DNA from: Salinibacterium amurskyense
Lineage (GTDB): Bacteria > Actinomycetota > Actinomycetes > Actinomycetales > Microbacteriaceae
DNA length: 64,000 bases
Assembly: GCF_002797685.1 (NCBI RefSeq)
Contig: NZ_PGFH01000001.1
Coordinates: 62,001 to 126,000 of the forward strand
Direction of reading: 5' to 3'
The notes under the pieces: model-generated
The model's database searches: none
The model's input: only the letters and a program-made list of their open reading frames with translations
What the model was told of the DNA's origin: nothing
Shown: positions 1 through 8,929 of the stretch, in pieces
How the letters are laid out: every line of letters starts with the position of its first letter
Position numbering within the stretch: the first letter of the stretch is position 1
Made by a program: the position numbers and the translations under genes

Positions 1-42
1 ATGTGAGTCGATGACTGTGACACCGACACTGGTGCGGGAAAC

Positions 43-1086
43 TCAACCGGTCGCGGTCGGTGAGCTGCCTTTGGTTCCTCCGGGTCGACCGCGCTTACTG
101 CGCAGCCAAGCCAAGAAGCTTGTTCCCACCACAGACGCGATCAGCAGCGTTCCTGTGATGACGTTGATGACGTCGGACGTGACGTTGGCGAGTCGAAGAG
201 CACTCGCGAGGGTTCCGATGAGCAGCACCCCAGCGAGCACTCCGGGGAGAGCTCCACGGCCGCCGAAGATCGAGACACCACCGAGGAGCACTGCCGCGAT
301 GACGGAGAGCTCCAGGCCGGTGGCGTTGTCGCCGCGGGCGCTGCCGAATCGAAGCGTGTAGTAGATGCCGGCAAGCGCCGACACAATTCCACTGAGCATG
401 AAGAGGATGAATTTAGTGCGCTCTACGTTCACACCCGAGAAGCGTGCCGCCTCGGGGCTGAGTCCGATCGCGAAGATGCCGCGGCCGAAAGTGGTGAAGT
501 GCAACAGGATGCCGAACACTAGGGCCAGCACCACAATCAGAATCACGACACTCGGGATCGCCGTGTCGCCGATTTTTGACTTCGCAAGGTCGGTCCAGAA
601 CTTGTTGAACTCGGTGACCGCTGTAGTTCCCAATAGGCCGACAGCGAGCCCGCGGTACAGTGCGAGGGTTCCAATGGTCACCGCCAGGGACGGAAGGCCG
701 ACGATCGTGATGAGCGCCCCGTTGATTGCTCCAGCGATCAGACCAACCAGCAGAGCAACCAGAGCAGCGGCCGGAATCGGCATCCCGTTTTGGTGAAGCA
801 CTCCGACGGTCACGCTCGACAGACCGACGATGCTGGCCACTGACAGGTCAATCTCGCCGGTGATAATCACAAGCGTCATCGGCAGGGCGATCAAAAGAAT
901 GGGCGCAATGTCAAGGAAGAGGTAGGTAATCGTGATCGGCTGTGCGAAGGCGCGAACAGACATCATTGAGACGATGATGACGAGGGCGAGGGCGCCAATG
1001 ACGGCGGCTTCCCGCGAGATGAGAAGGCGGCGCCAGAGGGGCTGAGAGTAGTCGCGGTACGTGCGTGCCGCTGTGGTGCCGGTCAT
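43..1086 (-). CDS. rhaQ: Rhamnose ABC importer, permease (second)
   Basis: This 347-residue integral membrane protein is a permease of the ribose/xylose/rhamnose (BPD_transp_2, RbsC-like) family. About eight to ten hydrophobic segments run from residue 30 to 335, and the family motif GEIDLSVASIVGL follows the third segment. Its ATG overlaps the stop of the preceding permease gene by 4 bases, so it is translationally coupled to rhaP and rhaT. Rhamnose specificity is inferred from the divergent rhaM and nearby rhaI, rhaEW and rhaB. In Rhizobium the order is rhaS-T-P-Q; here the binding-protein gene rhaS would be expected beyond position 1. The 42 bases before the window edge hold no start codon for it. 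Confidence 0.85.
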   Translation of the reverse strand: MTGTTAARTYRDYSQPLWRRLLISREAAVIGALALVIIVSMMSVRAFAQPITITYLFLDIAPILLIALPMTLVIITGEIDLSVASIVGLSSVTVGVLHQNGMPIPAAALVALLVGLIAGAINGALITIVGLPSLAVTIGTLALYRGLAVGLLGTTAVTEFNKFWTDLAKSKIGDTAIPSVVILIVVLALVFGILLHFTTFGRGIFAIGLSPEAARFSGVNVERTKFILFMLSGIVSALAGIYYTLRFGSARGDNATGLELSVIAAVLLGGVSIFGGRGALPGVLAGVLLIGTLASALRLANVTSDVINVITGTLLIASVVGTSFLAWLRSKRGRPGGTKGSSPTATG

Positions 1087-2072
1087 GACTCGTCCCTCAT
1101 TTCCAGTAGTTTGCGAGATTGTCGAACGGCGAGAACACGGTCAAGCACAATCGCGCCGATGATGAGCACGCCGACCACCGCCCGTTGCCAGAAGTCCTGC
1201 ACGCCCAGAATGGGCAGCGCACGGTTGATCGTGAGCAACAAGAACGCGCCAATGGCCGCACCCCACACTGTTCCGCTGCCGCCGAAGATGGCGACACCAC
1301 CGATCACGGCCGCACCGACTGCTTGCAGCTCTAAGTTCACACCCGCCTGCGAGCTCACCGTGCCGTAGCGGGCTGCGTAGAGAACACCGGCGAGTCCGGC
1401 AAGAGCTCCCGAGAAAATGAATGCGACGAGAACACGCTGCGTGACCTTGAGCCCGTAAAGGTTCGCGGCTTCGGGGTCAGACCCGATGGCGTACAACTCG
1501 CGACCGGCGCGCTGCGTGCGCAGGAACCATCCCGCAGCCACCAGCACTACTAGGGCAATGATCGTGAGCCAGGGGATGCCGAACAAGGAACTTGTACCCA
1601 AGCTCAAGAACGCCGAGGGAAGGTCGGAGCCATTGATGCGGTCGCTTCCCGTCCACAACACGTTGATGCCGCGGTAGGCATACAAGGTACCGAGGGTGAT
1701 AACGAGCGCTGGCACTTTAGCGAAAGCGACTAATGCGCCATTGATGAGACCCAGCAGTCCACCAAAGACGATTCCAATCACAAACACCGCAATGATCGGG
1801 ATGCCGGGGAGATCAATAAAGAGACGGCCAGTCAAGTACGCCGTGAGTCCCAACACCGAACCGACCGACAGGTCGACGCTGCGGGTAATGATCACGATCG
1901 CTTGGCCGACCGCAAGCAACAGCAGAATCGACGGCGTCAGCAGCAGGTCACGAAAACCATCCGGGCTAAAGAGGAAGGTGGGGTTACGTGCTGTCGCGAC
2001 AACCACGACGAGCACGAGCGCGATCATGATTCCGGTCTCGCGCGCCTTGATCAGTTTGCTGAGCATTTTCAT
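1083..2072 (-). CDS. rhaP: Rhamnose ABC importer, permease (first)
   Basis: This is a 329-residue RbsC-like permease that partners the downstream permease in a heteromeric membrane channel. It shows the motif [15 protein letters not shown] near residues 62-76 and a C-terminal [19 protein letters not shown] stretch, both typical of the BPD_transp_2 family. Start and stop overlap the neighbouring genes by 4 bases (ATGA) on both sides, which indicates a tight operon. The family assignment is firm. Rhamnose as substrate follows only from context. Confidence 0.85.
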   Translation of the reverse strand: MKMLSKLIKARETGIMIALVLVVVVATARNPTFLFSPDGFRDLLLTPSILLLLAVGQAIVIITRSVDLSVGSVLGLTAYLTGRLFIDLPGIPIIAVFVIGIVFGGLLGLINGALVAFAKVPALVITLGTLYAYRGINVLWTGSDRINGSDLPSAFLSLGTSSLFGIPWLTIIALVVLVAAGWFLRTQRAGRELYAIGSDPEAANLYGLKVTQRVLVAFIFSGALAGLAGVLYAARYGTVSSQAGVNLELQAVGAAVIGGVAIFGGSGTVWGAAIGAFLLLTINRALPILGVQDFWQRAVVGVLIIGAIVLDRVLAVRQSRKLLEMRDES

Positions 2073-3586
2073 GAGGCCACCTCCGCGTGGGTTGCGGCGA
2101 ACATGACGGACTCAGCCGTGGCGTCCGCTCGATCAATTTCTGCAGTGATGCGGCCTTCATGCACCACGAGAACTCGGTCGGCCATGCCCAGGACTTCGGG
2201 CAGTTCGCTCGAGATCATGATGATGGCGAGGCCTTCCACGGCGAGCTCCGAGAGCAAGCGGTGAACTTCGGCCTTGGTGCCGACGTCGATGCCTCGCGTT
2301 GGTTCATCGACGATGAGCAGGCTCGGGTTGGTGGCGAGCCATTTGGCGAGCACCACCTTCTGCTGGTTGCCACCGCTGAGGGTGCCGACTTCGGTATCGA
2401 GTGCCGAGGCCTTCACTTCGAGCTTGTTTGCCCAGGTACGAGCGCTGGCATTCTCGACTGCACTCGTGATGAAACCGAACTTGGCGAGCGCCGAGCGGAT
2501 AGCAAGCGTGGCGTTCTTAGCAACGGATGACTCGAGCACCAGTCCTTGGCGACGTCGATCTTCGGGCACCAAGGCCAGCCCGAGGTTCATCGCAGCGGCC
2601 GGGTTGCGCTTGGGAATGCGAGTGCCGTTGATCGTCACCGTTCCCGTCTTATAAGGATCGACGCCAAAGATAGCGCGGGCGATCTCACTCCGGCCGGCAC
2701 CTACAAGACCGGCGAGCGCCACAATCTCCCCAGCACGGACCGAGAAGTTGATGTCGTGAAACTCACCAGGTTCGGTCAGGCCCGAGACTACGAGGACTTC
2801 GTCACCGATAGGCGCATCGATCTTAGGGAACAGCGAGGCCACATCGCGGCCGACCATCTGGCGAACGATTTCGTCGACAGTCGTCTCGGCGATCGGGCTC
2901 GTAGAAATGTAAGCACCATCGCGCATGATGGTGACGGTGTCGCAGAGGTCGAAGACTTCTTCGAAGCGGTGAGAGATGAAGAGAAGTGCACGACCTTCAT
3001 CGCGAAGGCTGCGGGCGACAGCGAAGAGACGCTCTACCTCAACCCCGCTCAGGGCAGCGGTTGGCTCATCCATCACAAGCACTTTGGCGTCGAGCGAGAT
3101 GGCCTTCGCGATTTCGATGATCTGCTGGTCGGCGATCGAGAGCCCCTGCGTCGGGCGGTCGGGGTCGATGCGAACGCCAAGACGCTCGAAGAGGCCGAGC
3201 GCTTCGGTGTGCATCTTCTTGCGATCGATGCGACCGAGCGACTTGATGGGCTGGCGGCCCATAAAAATGTTCTCCGTAACCGACAGGTCAGGAAAGAGCG
3301 TCGGCTCTTGGTAGATAACCGCGATGCCCGCGCTCTTGGACTGAGCGGTCGACGTGAAATCAACGGTCGTGCCTTCGAGAGTGAAGTCGCCGCCATCGCG
3401 CTGGTACAGCCCGGCGATGATCTTCACGAGTGTGGACTTGCCTGCACCGTTCTCGCCAACGAGGGCGTGGATCGAACCGGGGTGCAGGGCGAGTGTGCCG
3501 TTGGTTAGCGCGACCACCGAGCCAAAAGTCTTCGCGATGCGCGAGAGCTCAAGCGTGGGTGCGCTTGGCTGCGTGCTGTTCGACAT
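2069..3586 (-). CDS. rhaT: Rhamnose ABC importer, fused ATP-binding protein
   Basis: This 505-residue protein has the tandem nucleotide-binding domains of the RbsA/XylG/RhaT family. The first domain has a full Walker [10 protein letters not shown], at residues 44-52 and the Walker [12 protein letters not shown]. The second domain has the family's degenerate P-loop (LVGAGRSE) but keeps LSGGNQQK and [11 protein letters not shown]. It energises sugar import with the two downstream permeases. A GAGGT ribosome binding site lies 9 bases before the ATG. It is transcribed divergently from rhaM. The shared 225-bp spacer carries two LacI-type operators, so rhamnose-dependent derepression is the likely control. 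Confidence 0.88.
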   Translation of the reverse strand: MSNSTQPSAPTLELSRIAKTFGSVVALTNGTLALHPGSIHALVGENGAGKSTLVKIIAGLYQRDGGDFTLEGTTVDFTSTAQSKSAGIAVIYQEPTLFPDLSVTENIFMGRQPIKSLGRIDRKKMHTEALGLFERLGVRIDPDRPTQGLSIADQQIIEIAKAISLDAKVLVMDEPTAALSGVEVERLFAVARSLRDEGRALLFISHRFEEVFDLCDTVTIMRDGAYISTSPIAETTVDEIVRQMVGRDVASLFPKIDAPIGDEVLVVSGLTEPGEFHDINFSVRAGEIVALAGLVGAGRSEIARAIFGVDPYKTGTVTINGTRIPKRNPAAAMNLGLALVPEDRRRQGLVLESSVAKNATLAIRSALAKFGFITSAVENASARTWANKLEVKASALDTEVGTLSGGNQQKVVLAKWLATNPSLLIVDEPTRGIDVGTKAEVHRLLSELAVEGLAIIMISSELPEVLGMADRVLVVHEGRITAEIDRADATAESVMFAATHAEVAS

Positions 3587-3620
3587 CGTTGTCTACCTCG
3601 TCGTATTTGATGAACTCGAA

Positions 3621-3634
3621 CTGAATCGATTCAG
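3621..3634. promoter_or_regulatory. LacI-family operator, rhaT/rhaM spacer (site 1)
   Basis: CTGAATCGATTCAG is a perfect 14-bp palindrome with the central CG typical of LacI-family operators. It lies 35 bases upstream of rhaT. It matches sites at 3786-3799, 5262-5274 and 5340-5353, all next to rhamnose genes, so the LacI regulator at 4180-5202 is the obvious candidate binder. Confidence 0.75.
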
Positions 3635-3785
3635 TCGATGTTCAGAAACGATAGGTGGGATGCACCGCTCTCGTCAACCCCAGCAACCGAATCGACACCC
3701 GGCCCCCCTCAAAATCCGAGTAAACACAAGGAAACGTACAGATGTTGACGGACGAAGATTGATCGCTCTAGTCTCGGCACACACT

Positions 3786-3799
3786 CTAAAACGTTTCAG
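3786..3799. promoter_or_regulatory. LacI-family operator, rhaT/rhaM spacer (site 2)
   Basis: CTAAAACGTTTCAG (reverse complement CTGAAACGTTTTAG) is an imperfect palindrome of the same class as 3621-3634. It ends 12 bases before the rhaM start codon, so a bound repressor would block rhaM expression directly. Confidence 0.7.
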
Positions 3800-3811
3800 C
3801 GAAAGGCCATC

Positions 3812-4150
3812 ATGACCCGCGTGTGCTTCCAACTGCAGGTGCGACCCGAACGACTCGAGGAGTACCTCGCGCGCCACACTCCCGTCTGGCCCCGCATGCT
3901 CGAGGAGATCGAAGCATCCGGTCGCCGCAACTACTCCCTCTTCGTTCGCCCCGATGGAATGCTCATCGGCTACTACGAGACAGACTCGGTCGAAGCATCC
4001 CAGGCCTACCTCGACCGCAGCGCGATCGCCGCCGAGTGGGAAGCGGAAATGGCAGAGTTCTTTGTTGCCCTCGATGGTCGCCCCGATCAGGTCGCAACAA
4101 CGCTCCCCGAGGTGTTCAACCTCGCCGACCAGCTCGCCGCCGCACACTAG
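3812..4150 (+). CDS. rhaM: L-rhamnose mutarotase
   Basis: This 112-residue protein belongs to the RhaM/YiiL family, which interconverts the alpha and beta anomers of L-rhamnose in the cytoplasm before isomerisation. Recognisable family features are the N-terminal RVCFQLQVRPERLEEY strand-helix, HTPVWPRMLEEI near residues 22-33, and the RRNYSLFVRPDGMLIGYYE core, which contains the conserved Tyr. The length is normal (about 104-115 residues). The ATG is preceded by GAAAGG at good spacing. It is divergent from the importer operon and convergent with the LacI gene, 29 bases away. Confidence 0.92.
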   Translation: MTRVCFQLQVRPERLEEYLARHTPVWPRMLEEIEASGRRNYSLFVRPDGMLIGYYETDSVEASQAYLDRSAIAAEWEAEMAEFFVALDGRPDQVATTLPEVFNLADQLAAAH

Positions 4151-4179
4151 CAACAGCGCGTCAGACAGCGAGCGCCGCG

Positions 4180-5202
4180 TCAAACAGCGTCGACGGCGCT
4201 AGCCGACGTCGAGCGCCTCACGACTAGCTCAGGCTGGAACTCCACGTGGCGCGGAGACGCATCCGGATTCGCCACTTCTTCCAGCAGAATCTCCAATGCC
4301 GTGTGGCCGATCATCCCTGCCGGCTGGCGGATCGACGAGAGCGGAACCACCGCGGCGGCGGCGAAGTCGATGTCGTCATAGCCGATAAGGGCTATGTCTT
4401 CGGGCACCCGAACATTCGAGCCCTGCAGCATGAGCGCTTGCAGCACTCCCATCGCGACCAGATCGTTCGCCGCAAAAATCGCATCGGGCAGTTCGGCGCG
4501 CGCGGCAATTTCAGCGCCCGCTTTGCGGCCAGCGATCACACTGAGCGAATCGAGAGTCACGAGCTCGAGGGAGACCTCCGGGTGAGCCCGTGCGGCGAGC
4601 TCTGCACCTTCGAGGCGGTCGGCAACCTGGCGAATCGAGAGCGGCCCCCCGACAAAGACCAAGCGTGTGCGTCCTTCGGAGATCAAGTGCTCTACGGCCA
4701 TTCGCCCGCCGGCCACATCATCCACCGTCACGGAGCTGAAAGTGCGGTCGGGGCTCGCCCGGTCAACGAGCACGGCAGGGATGCCCCGCGCCCGAAGCGC
4801 GCCAAGCCGGGCAGTAATATCACCGATCGGCGAGATCAATACCCCGTGCGAGCGCTGTTGCTCAAATAGTTCGAGGTAGGCCCGCTCGCGCGCAGGGTCT
4901 TCGTCACTGTTTCCGAGAATGACCGAAAGCCCCTCTTGGGCCGCGCGGGTTTCGGCGCCACGGGCGACATCGGTGAAGAAAGGATTTCGTACGTCAAGAA
5001 CGACAAGACCGACCGTCTTACTGTGACCATCCCGCAGCTGACGGGCAGCATCATTACGCACGAAACCGAGATCATTGATCGACTGCTGAACTTTAGTAAC
5101 CGTTGCCGGCGCAACCTTTGACGGATGGTTCATAACGTTAGAAACGGTGCCCACTGAAACGCCCGCATGGCGAGCAACATCTTTAACGCTGACCCCACTC
5201 AT
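4180..5202 (-). CDS. LacI-family regulator, probable rhamnose repressor
   Basis: This is a 340-residue LacI/GalR-type repressor. Residues 4-50 form the helix-turn-helix (VKDVARHAGVSVGTVSNVMN), followed by a hinge helix and a type I periplasmic-binding-protein fold that should bind the inducer. I start at 5202 (MSGVSVKDV), with AGGAAAG upstream, and not at the longer open frame from 5337, which would place the operators inside the coding region. It is divergent from rhaI and sits between rhaM and rhaI. The four YTGAAWCGWTTNAR-like sites beside the rha promoters, including its own, suggest it represses transporter, mutarotase, isomerase and itself. The inducer is presumably L-rhamnose or a pathway product. 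Confidence 0.85.
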   Translation of the reverse strand: MSGVSVKDVARHAGVSVGTVSNVMNHPSKVAPATVTKVQQSINDLGFVRNDAARQLRDGHSKTVGLVVLDVRNPFFTDVARGAETRAAQEGLSVILGNSDEDPARERAYLELFEQQRSHGVLISPIGDITARLGALRARGIPAVLVDRASPDRTFSSVTVDDVAGGRMAVEHLISEGRTRLVFVGGPLSIRQVADRLEGAELAARAHPEVSLELVTLDSLSVIAGRKAGAEIAARAELPDAIFAANDLVAMGVLQALMLQGSNVRVPEDIALIGYDDIDFAAAAVVPLSSIRQPAGMIGHTALEILLEEVANPDASPRHVEFQPELVVRRSTSASAVDAV

Positions 5203-5261
5203 GCTTTCCTGCTTTCTCAGCCACGTCGCTGCCCAGTTATTGTCTGATCGCTGGTTAGATT

Positions 5262-5274
5262 TTGAATCGTTCAA
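5262..5274. promoter_or_regulatory. LacI-family operator, lacI/rhaI spacer (site 3)
   Basis: TTGAATCGTTCAA has perfectly inverted TTGAA/TTCAA arms around TCG. It is one base shorter than the other three sites of this class. It lies 60 bases upstream of the lacI start and probably serves autoregulation. Confidence 0.65.
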
Positions 5275-5339
5275 TAGTGGCACGGAATCGCTGCACCTTG
5301 ACGAAAACCCGCACAAGACCTTATTCTCGACCTGCATAG

Positions 5340-5353
5340 TTAAAACGATTCAA
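5340..5353. promoter_or_regulatory. LacI-family operator, lacI/rhaI spacer (site 4)
   Basis: TTAAAACGATTCAA (reverse complement TTGAATCGTTTTAA) fits the rhamnose operator class. It lies 80 bases before the chosen rhaI start, where it would control rhaI. Confidence 0.65.
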
Positions 5354-5432
5354 TGAAGAGTTGATGAGTGAGACACCGCACACTCGACGTCCGAGCGTTG
5401 CCCGTCATCACCCGCAGAACAAAGGAACAGCA

Positions 5433-6599
5433 GTGACCAGCTTCAGCTCCATCGCAGCCCGCCTCGAAGAGCAGGCCATCGAACTTCCCTCCTGGGCATT
5501 CGGCAACTCCGGCACCCGTTTCAAGGTTTTCGGCACTCCCGGAACGCCTCGCACCCCCGAAGAGAAGATTGCGGACGCTGCTCAGGTCAACAAGTACACG
5601 GCACTCTCGCCGACAGTTGCCCTCCACATCCCATGGGACAAGGTTGACGATTACACCGCCCTGCGCACCTTCGCCAACGACCACGGCGTTGACCTCGGTA
5701 CGGTGAACTCGAACACCTTCCAAGACGATGACTACAAGTTCGGTTCGCTCACTCACGTCGATCCCACGATTCGCCAGAAGGCGATCGACCACCACTTCGA
5801 GTGCATCGATGTGATGGATCAGACGGGTTCGCGCGACCTCAAGATCTGGCTCGCTGACGGTTCCAACTACCCCGGCCAGGCCGACATCCGTGGTCGCCAA
5901 GATCGCCTTGCCGACTCCCTGCAAAAGATCTACGACTGCCTCGGCGACGAGCAGCGCATGGTGCTCGAGTACAAGTTCTTCGAGCCCGCTTTCTACCACA
6001 TGGATGTCCCGGACTGGGGAACCAGCTACGCGCAAGTAGCCGCGCTCGGCGAGCGCGCTCTCGTGTGCCTCGACACGGGCCACCACGCCCCCGGCACCAA
6101 CATCGAGTTCATCGTGATGCAGTTGCTACGCCTCGGCAAGCTCGGTTCCTTCGACTTCAACTCGCGCTTCTACGCCGATGACGACCTCATCGTGGGTGCC
6201 GCCGACCCCTTCCAGCTGTTCCGTATCCTCTACGAGGTCGTTCGCGGCGGCGGCTACGGTGCCGACAGCGGCGTGGCTTTCATGCTCGATCAGTGCCACA
6301 ACGTTGAAGACAAGGTTCCCGGTCAGATGCGTTCGGTGCTCAACGTGCAGGAGATGACCGCTCGTGCACTGCTCGTCGATTCGGATGCTCTCACCGCTGC
6401 GCAAGACGCCGGTGATGTTCTCGGTGCCAACGGCATTCTGATGGATGCCTTCTACACCGACGTGCGCGCTGACCTTGCTGCTTGGCGCGAGTCGCGCGGC
6501 CTGCCCGCCGACCCGATGGCGGCGTACGCAGCATCCGGTTACCAGCAGAAGATCGCCGAAGAGCGCGTTGGTGGCGTTCAGGCTGGATGGGGAGCCTAG
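5433..6599 (+). CDS. rhaI: L-rhamnose isomerase
   Basis: This enzyme converts L-rhamnose to L-rhamnulose. The 388-residue product is of the RhaI (Pseudomonas stutzeri-like) type with a xylose-isomerase-like TIM barrel, not the E. coli RhaA type. Probable metal-binding segments are EYKFFEPAFYHMD, CLDTGHHAPGTNIE and DFNSRFYADDD. I chose the GTG at 5433 because AAAGGA lies 6 bases upstream. The open frame extends to an ATG at 5361, but those 24 residues (MMSETPHTRRP...) do not look like the family and would follow the operator almost directly. It is followed after 87 bases by a second lacI gene. Confidence 0.9.
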   Translation: MTSFSSIAARLEEQAIELPSWAFGNSGTRFKVFGTPGTPRTPEEKIADAAQVNKYTALSPTVALHIPWDKVDDYTALRTFANDHGVDLGTVNSNTFQDDDYKFGSLTHVDPTIRQKAIDHHFECIDVMDQTGSRDLKIWLADGSNYPGQADIRGRQDRLADSLQKIYDCLGDEQRMVLEYKFFEPAFYHMDVPDWGTSYAQVAALGERALVCLDTGHHAPGTNIEFIVMQLLRLGKLGSFDFNSRFYADDDLIVGAADPFQLFRILYEVVRGGGYGADSGVAFMLDQCHNVEDKVPGQMRSVLNVQEMTARALLVDSDALTAAQDAGDVLGANGILMDAFYTDVRADLAAWRESRGLPADPMAAYAASGYQQKIAEERVGGVQAGWGA

Positions 6600-6651
6600 G
6601 CGGCTTAAGTAGCCTGCGGCCAGCATTAATGGGGTGTACGCTTACTCTGGG

Positions 6652-6670
6652 TTTGGTTCATTGAATCAAA
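6652..6670. promoter_or_regulatory. Operator of the second LacI class (autoregulatory site)
   Basis: TTTGGTTCATTGAATCAAA is a 19-bp inverted repeat around a central T with one mismatched pair. Its core GGTTCA-T-TGAATC matches the tandem sites at 15782-15808. It ends 16 bases before the start of the lacI gene at 6687, which suggests autoregulation. Confidence 0.7.
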
Positions 6671-6686
6671 GGCAGCGGAAGGCACA

Positions 6687-7736
6687 ATGGCGAACATTCG
6701 GGACGTGGCGCGGCACGCGGGAGTGTCCGCGGGCACTGTCAGCAACGTACTCAATCGCCCGAGCTACGTCAACGCTGCGACACGCGAAAAGGTGCTGAAC
6801 TCGATCAAAGAGCTCGAGTTTGTTCCCGTCGCCAACGCCCGCCAGTATCGCCCCGGACGCGAACGAACGCTGGGCTTCGCTCTCGCCGACATGGGCAACC
6901 CCTTCTTCGTCGATGTCGCCCTCGGCGCTGAAGCCGCCGCTAAGGAATTCGGCGTTGGAGTGGTAATCGTTCACAACGGCGAAGACCCCGCCCGTGAACA
7001 ACAGAACCTCGACCTGCTCGTGCAACAACGCGTGCACGGCATCATGATCACCCCGGTCGATGAACGCAACCCTCGCCTCGAGGAACTCATTGCACGCGGC
7101 GTGCCCGTGGTCTACGTGGACCGCATCTCGGGTGACCACCCCTGCTGCTCGCTCGCCACCGACGACTTTGCCGGTGGAAAGATCGCCGGAGAACATCTGC
7201 TCGACCTCGGCCACACCCGGATCGCTTTTGTGGGCGGATCTGCCATCTCTCGCCAGGTCGACGAGCGCTTCAACGGTCTCACCGCCGCCGCTACGAAAGC
7301 GGGGCTCGCCCCATCCGACATTGAACGCATCGACGTTCCCTCATGGAAGTTTGCCGAAGGCCGTCACGCCGGCAGGCTCATCGCTGAACGCCCCCGCGAC
7401 GAGCGCCCGACCGCAGTCTTCTGCGCCAACGACATGCTCGCCCTCGGTGTGCTTCAAGAGTTTGTGCTCGACGGCATCTCAGTGCCCGACGAGATCTCCA
7501 TCATCGGCTTTGACGACCTCGATTGGGCCAGCGCCGCCACGGTTCCCCTCACGACTGTTCGTCAGCCGCGAGAGGAACTCGGCCGCACCGCGGTGCGGAT
7601 GATTCTCGACGAGATCGAGCAGGGTGCATCCCATGAGCACGAGCACGTCATCTTCGAGCCCGAACTCATTGTGCGAGCATCCACGGGCCCGTCGCCGAAG
7701 CTACGAGACAGCGCACCAAGCGCGCTGCTGGTCTGA
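6687..7736 (+). CDS. LacI-family regulator of the second sugar operon
   Basis: This is a 349-residue LacI/GalR repressor. The N-terminal HTH (NIRDVARHAGVSAGTVSNVLN) is followed by a sugar-binding core with the conserved IIGFDDLDWASAATVPLTTVRQP segment near residues 270-290. It is a clear paralogue of the regulator at 4180-5202, but the hinge and operator differ. GGTTCAnTGAACC-like sites occur before this gene and before the operon starting at 15703, so it likely controls that operon and itself. GGAAGG precedes the ATG. Its 3' end overlaps the end of the convergent oxidoreductase gene by 36 bases. Confidence 0.85.
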   Translation: MANIRDVARHAGVSAGTVSNVLNRPSYVNAATREKVLNSIKELEFVPVANARQYRPGRERTLGFALADMGNPFFVDVALGAEAAAKEFGVGVVIVHNGEDPAREQQNLDLLVQQRVHGIMITPVDERNPRLEELIARGVPVVYVDRISGDHPCCSLATDDFAGGKIAGEHLLDLGHTRIAFVGGSAISRQVDERFNGLTAAATKAGLAPSDIERIDVPSWKFAEGRHAGRLIAERPRDERPTAVFCANDMLALGVLQEFVLDGISVPDEISIIGFDDLDWASAATVPLTTVRQPREELGRTAVRMILDEIEQGASHEHEHVIFEPELIVRASTGPSPKLRDSAPSALLV

Positions 7737-8834
7737 TTTTTCGACAGCGTCGATTACCTTCTGAATCTCCCACGCCTCACGGAAATCGGGCGACGACGAA
7801 GTGCCCGCAACGATGGCATCGATAAACTTCTTGACCTCAAAAATCTTGAGTTCGTGCAGCCCGATGTTGATTCCCGACATCGGCCACAGCGCTGCGTAGT
7901 CGCCATGCCTCGGCCCCAGTTCAATCGTGCGGAAGCCGTGCGAGTCGAGTCCATCAGAGTCGAGCGAAACCTCGAGTTTGTGGCTGTCTTGCTGACTGAA
8001 GCGGATGGCGCCGCGGGTGCCGGTGAGCGTAAACGACACTTCAAAGGCACGCCCCACGGCTACGCGGCTTGCCTGCATTGAGCCAATAGCCCCATTCGCA
8101 AATTCGAGCAGCGACAACGAGTAGTCGTCGTTGTCAACGGTGTGCCGGATGCCGTCAGCGTCATTGCGCTCCGGGACAACGATCTTCGTCATGCCGCTCA
8201 CCCGGGCAACATCGCCAACAAGGTGACGCGCGAGAGAGATCATGTGCGACCCGAGATCGCCGAGCGCTCCGCCACCGGCCCGCGCCCGGTCAGTGCGCCA
8301 CGTGAATGGCACGTCGGGGTCGATCATGGTGTCAGCGCTGAAGAAGCCGGTAAAGGAGATGAGTTCGCCCAGCTCTCCCGCATCGATGAGTTGTCGAGCA
8401 AGGGTGATACCGGGGTTCTGCAGGTAGGTGAAACCGACCTGAGTGGTGACTCCCGCTGCTTCGGCTGCTTCGGTCATGGCCAAAGCGCCCTCAACGGTGA
8501 GCGCCAAAGGCTTCTCGCACCAGATGTGTTTGCCGGCGCGTGCCGCCGCAATCGCCACTTCTTCGTGGAAGGCATTGGGGGTAACGATGTTGATGATGTC
8601 GATCTCGGGATCGTTCACGATGTCCTGCCATGAATCGGATGCCCGTTCGAAACCGTACTGCTCGGCCGCAGCCTGAGCACGTTCGAGAGTGGGATGAACA
8701 AGCGCTACGAGCCGTGGCTCCAGCCCCACATCCCCAAAAACAGCACGGACATTTCGCCACGCCATTGAATGCTCTTTTGCCATGAGGCCGTCACCGATGA
8801 GTCCGATTCCCACGGTCTTAGTCGTCTTATTCAT
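7701..8834 (-). CDS. Gfo/Idh/MocA-family sugar dehydrogenase
   Basis: This 377-residue NAD(P)-dependent oxidoreductase has an N-terminal Rossmann fold (GIGLIGDGLMAKEHSMAW, residues 9-26). The family signature CEKPLALT follows, with GGGALGDLGSH in the C-terminal domain; the conserved Lys of EKP and the His of GSH are present. Family members oxidise or reduce sugars, inositols and sugar acids. It is the last gene of the second sugar operon, after the binding-protein gene and an intercistronic hairpin. It probably catalyses the first redox step on the imported sugar, but the substrate cannot be read from the sequence. Confidence 0.82.
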   Translation of the reverse strand: MNKTTKTVGIGLIGDGLMAKEHSMAWRNVRAVFGDVGLEPRLVALVHPTLERAQAAAEQYGFERASDSWQDIVNDPEIDIINIVTPNAFHEEVAIAAARAGKHIWCEKPLALTVEGALAMTEAAEAAGVTTQVGFTYLQNPGITLARQLIDAGELGELISFTGFFSADTMIDPDVPFTWRTDRARAGGGALGDLGSHMISLARHLVGDVARVSGMTKIVVPERNDADGIRHTVDNDDYSLSLLEFANGAIGSMQASRVAVGRAFEVSFTLTGTRGAIRFSQQDSHKLEVSLDSDGLDSHGFRTIELGPRHGDYAALWPMSGINIGLHELKIFEVKKFIDAIVAGTSSSPDFREAWEIQKVIDAVEKSDQQRAWCAVS

Positions 8835-8878
8835 GCGCTTGCTCTCTCCTCGTCGTTAAGGATGGGGGTGTTAAGAAC

Positions 8879-8908
8879 GTGGGGCCACGCTTCTCAGCGT
8901 GGCCCCAC
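8879..8908. terminator. Strong intercistronic hairpin between binding protein and dehydrogenase genes
   Basis: A perfect 13-bp stem (GTGGGGCCACGCT and its complement) closes a 4-base loop. It lies 21 bases after the binding-protein stop. There is no T run on the minus strand after it. It may act as a partial terminator or as a 3' end stabiliser that sets a high level of binding protein relative to the dehydrogenase. Confidence 0.65.
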
Positions 8909-8929
8909 AGAATCTTGCTCGCTCTCGAC

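Noticed and set aside
1-42. Searched for the start of the missing rhamnose binding-protein gene
   Set aside because: No minus-strand ATG is present before the edge, so I cannot support a feature there.
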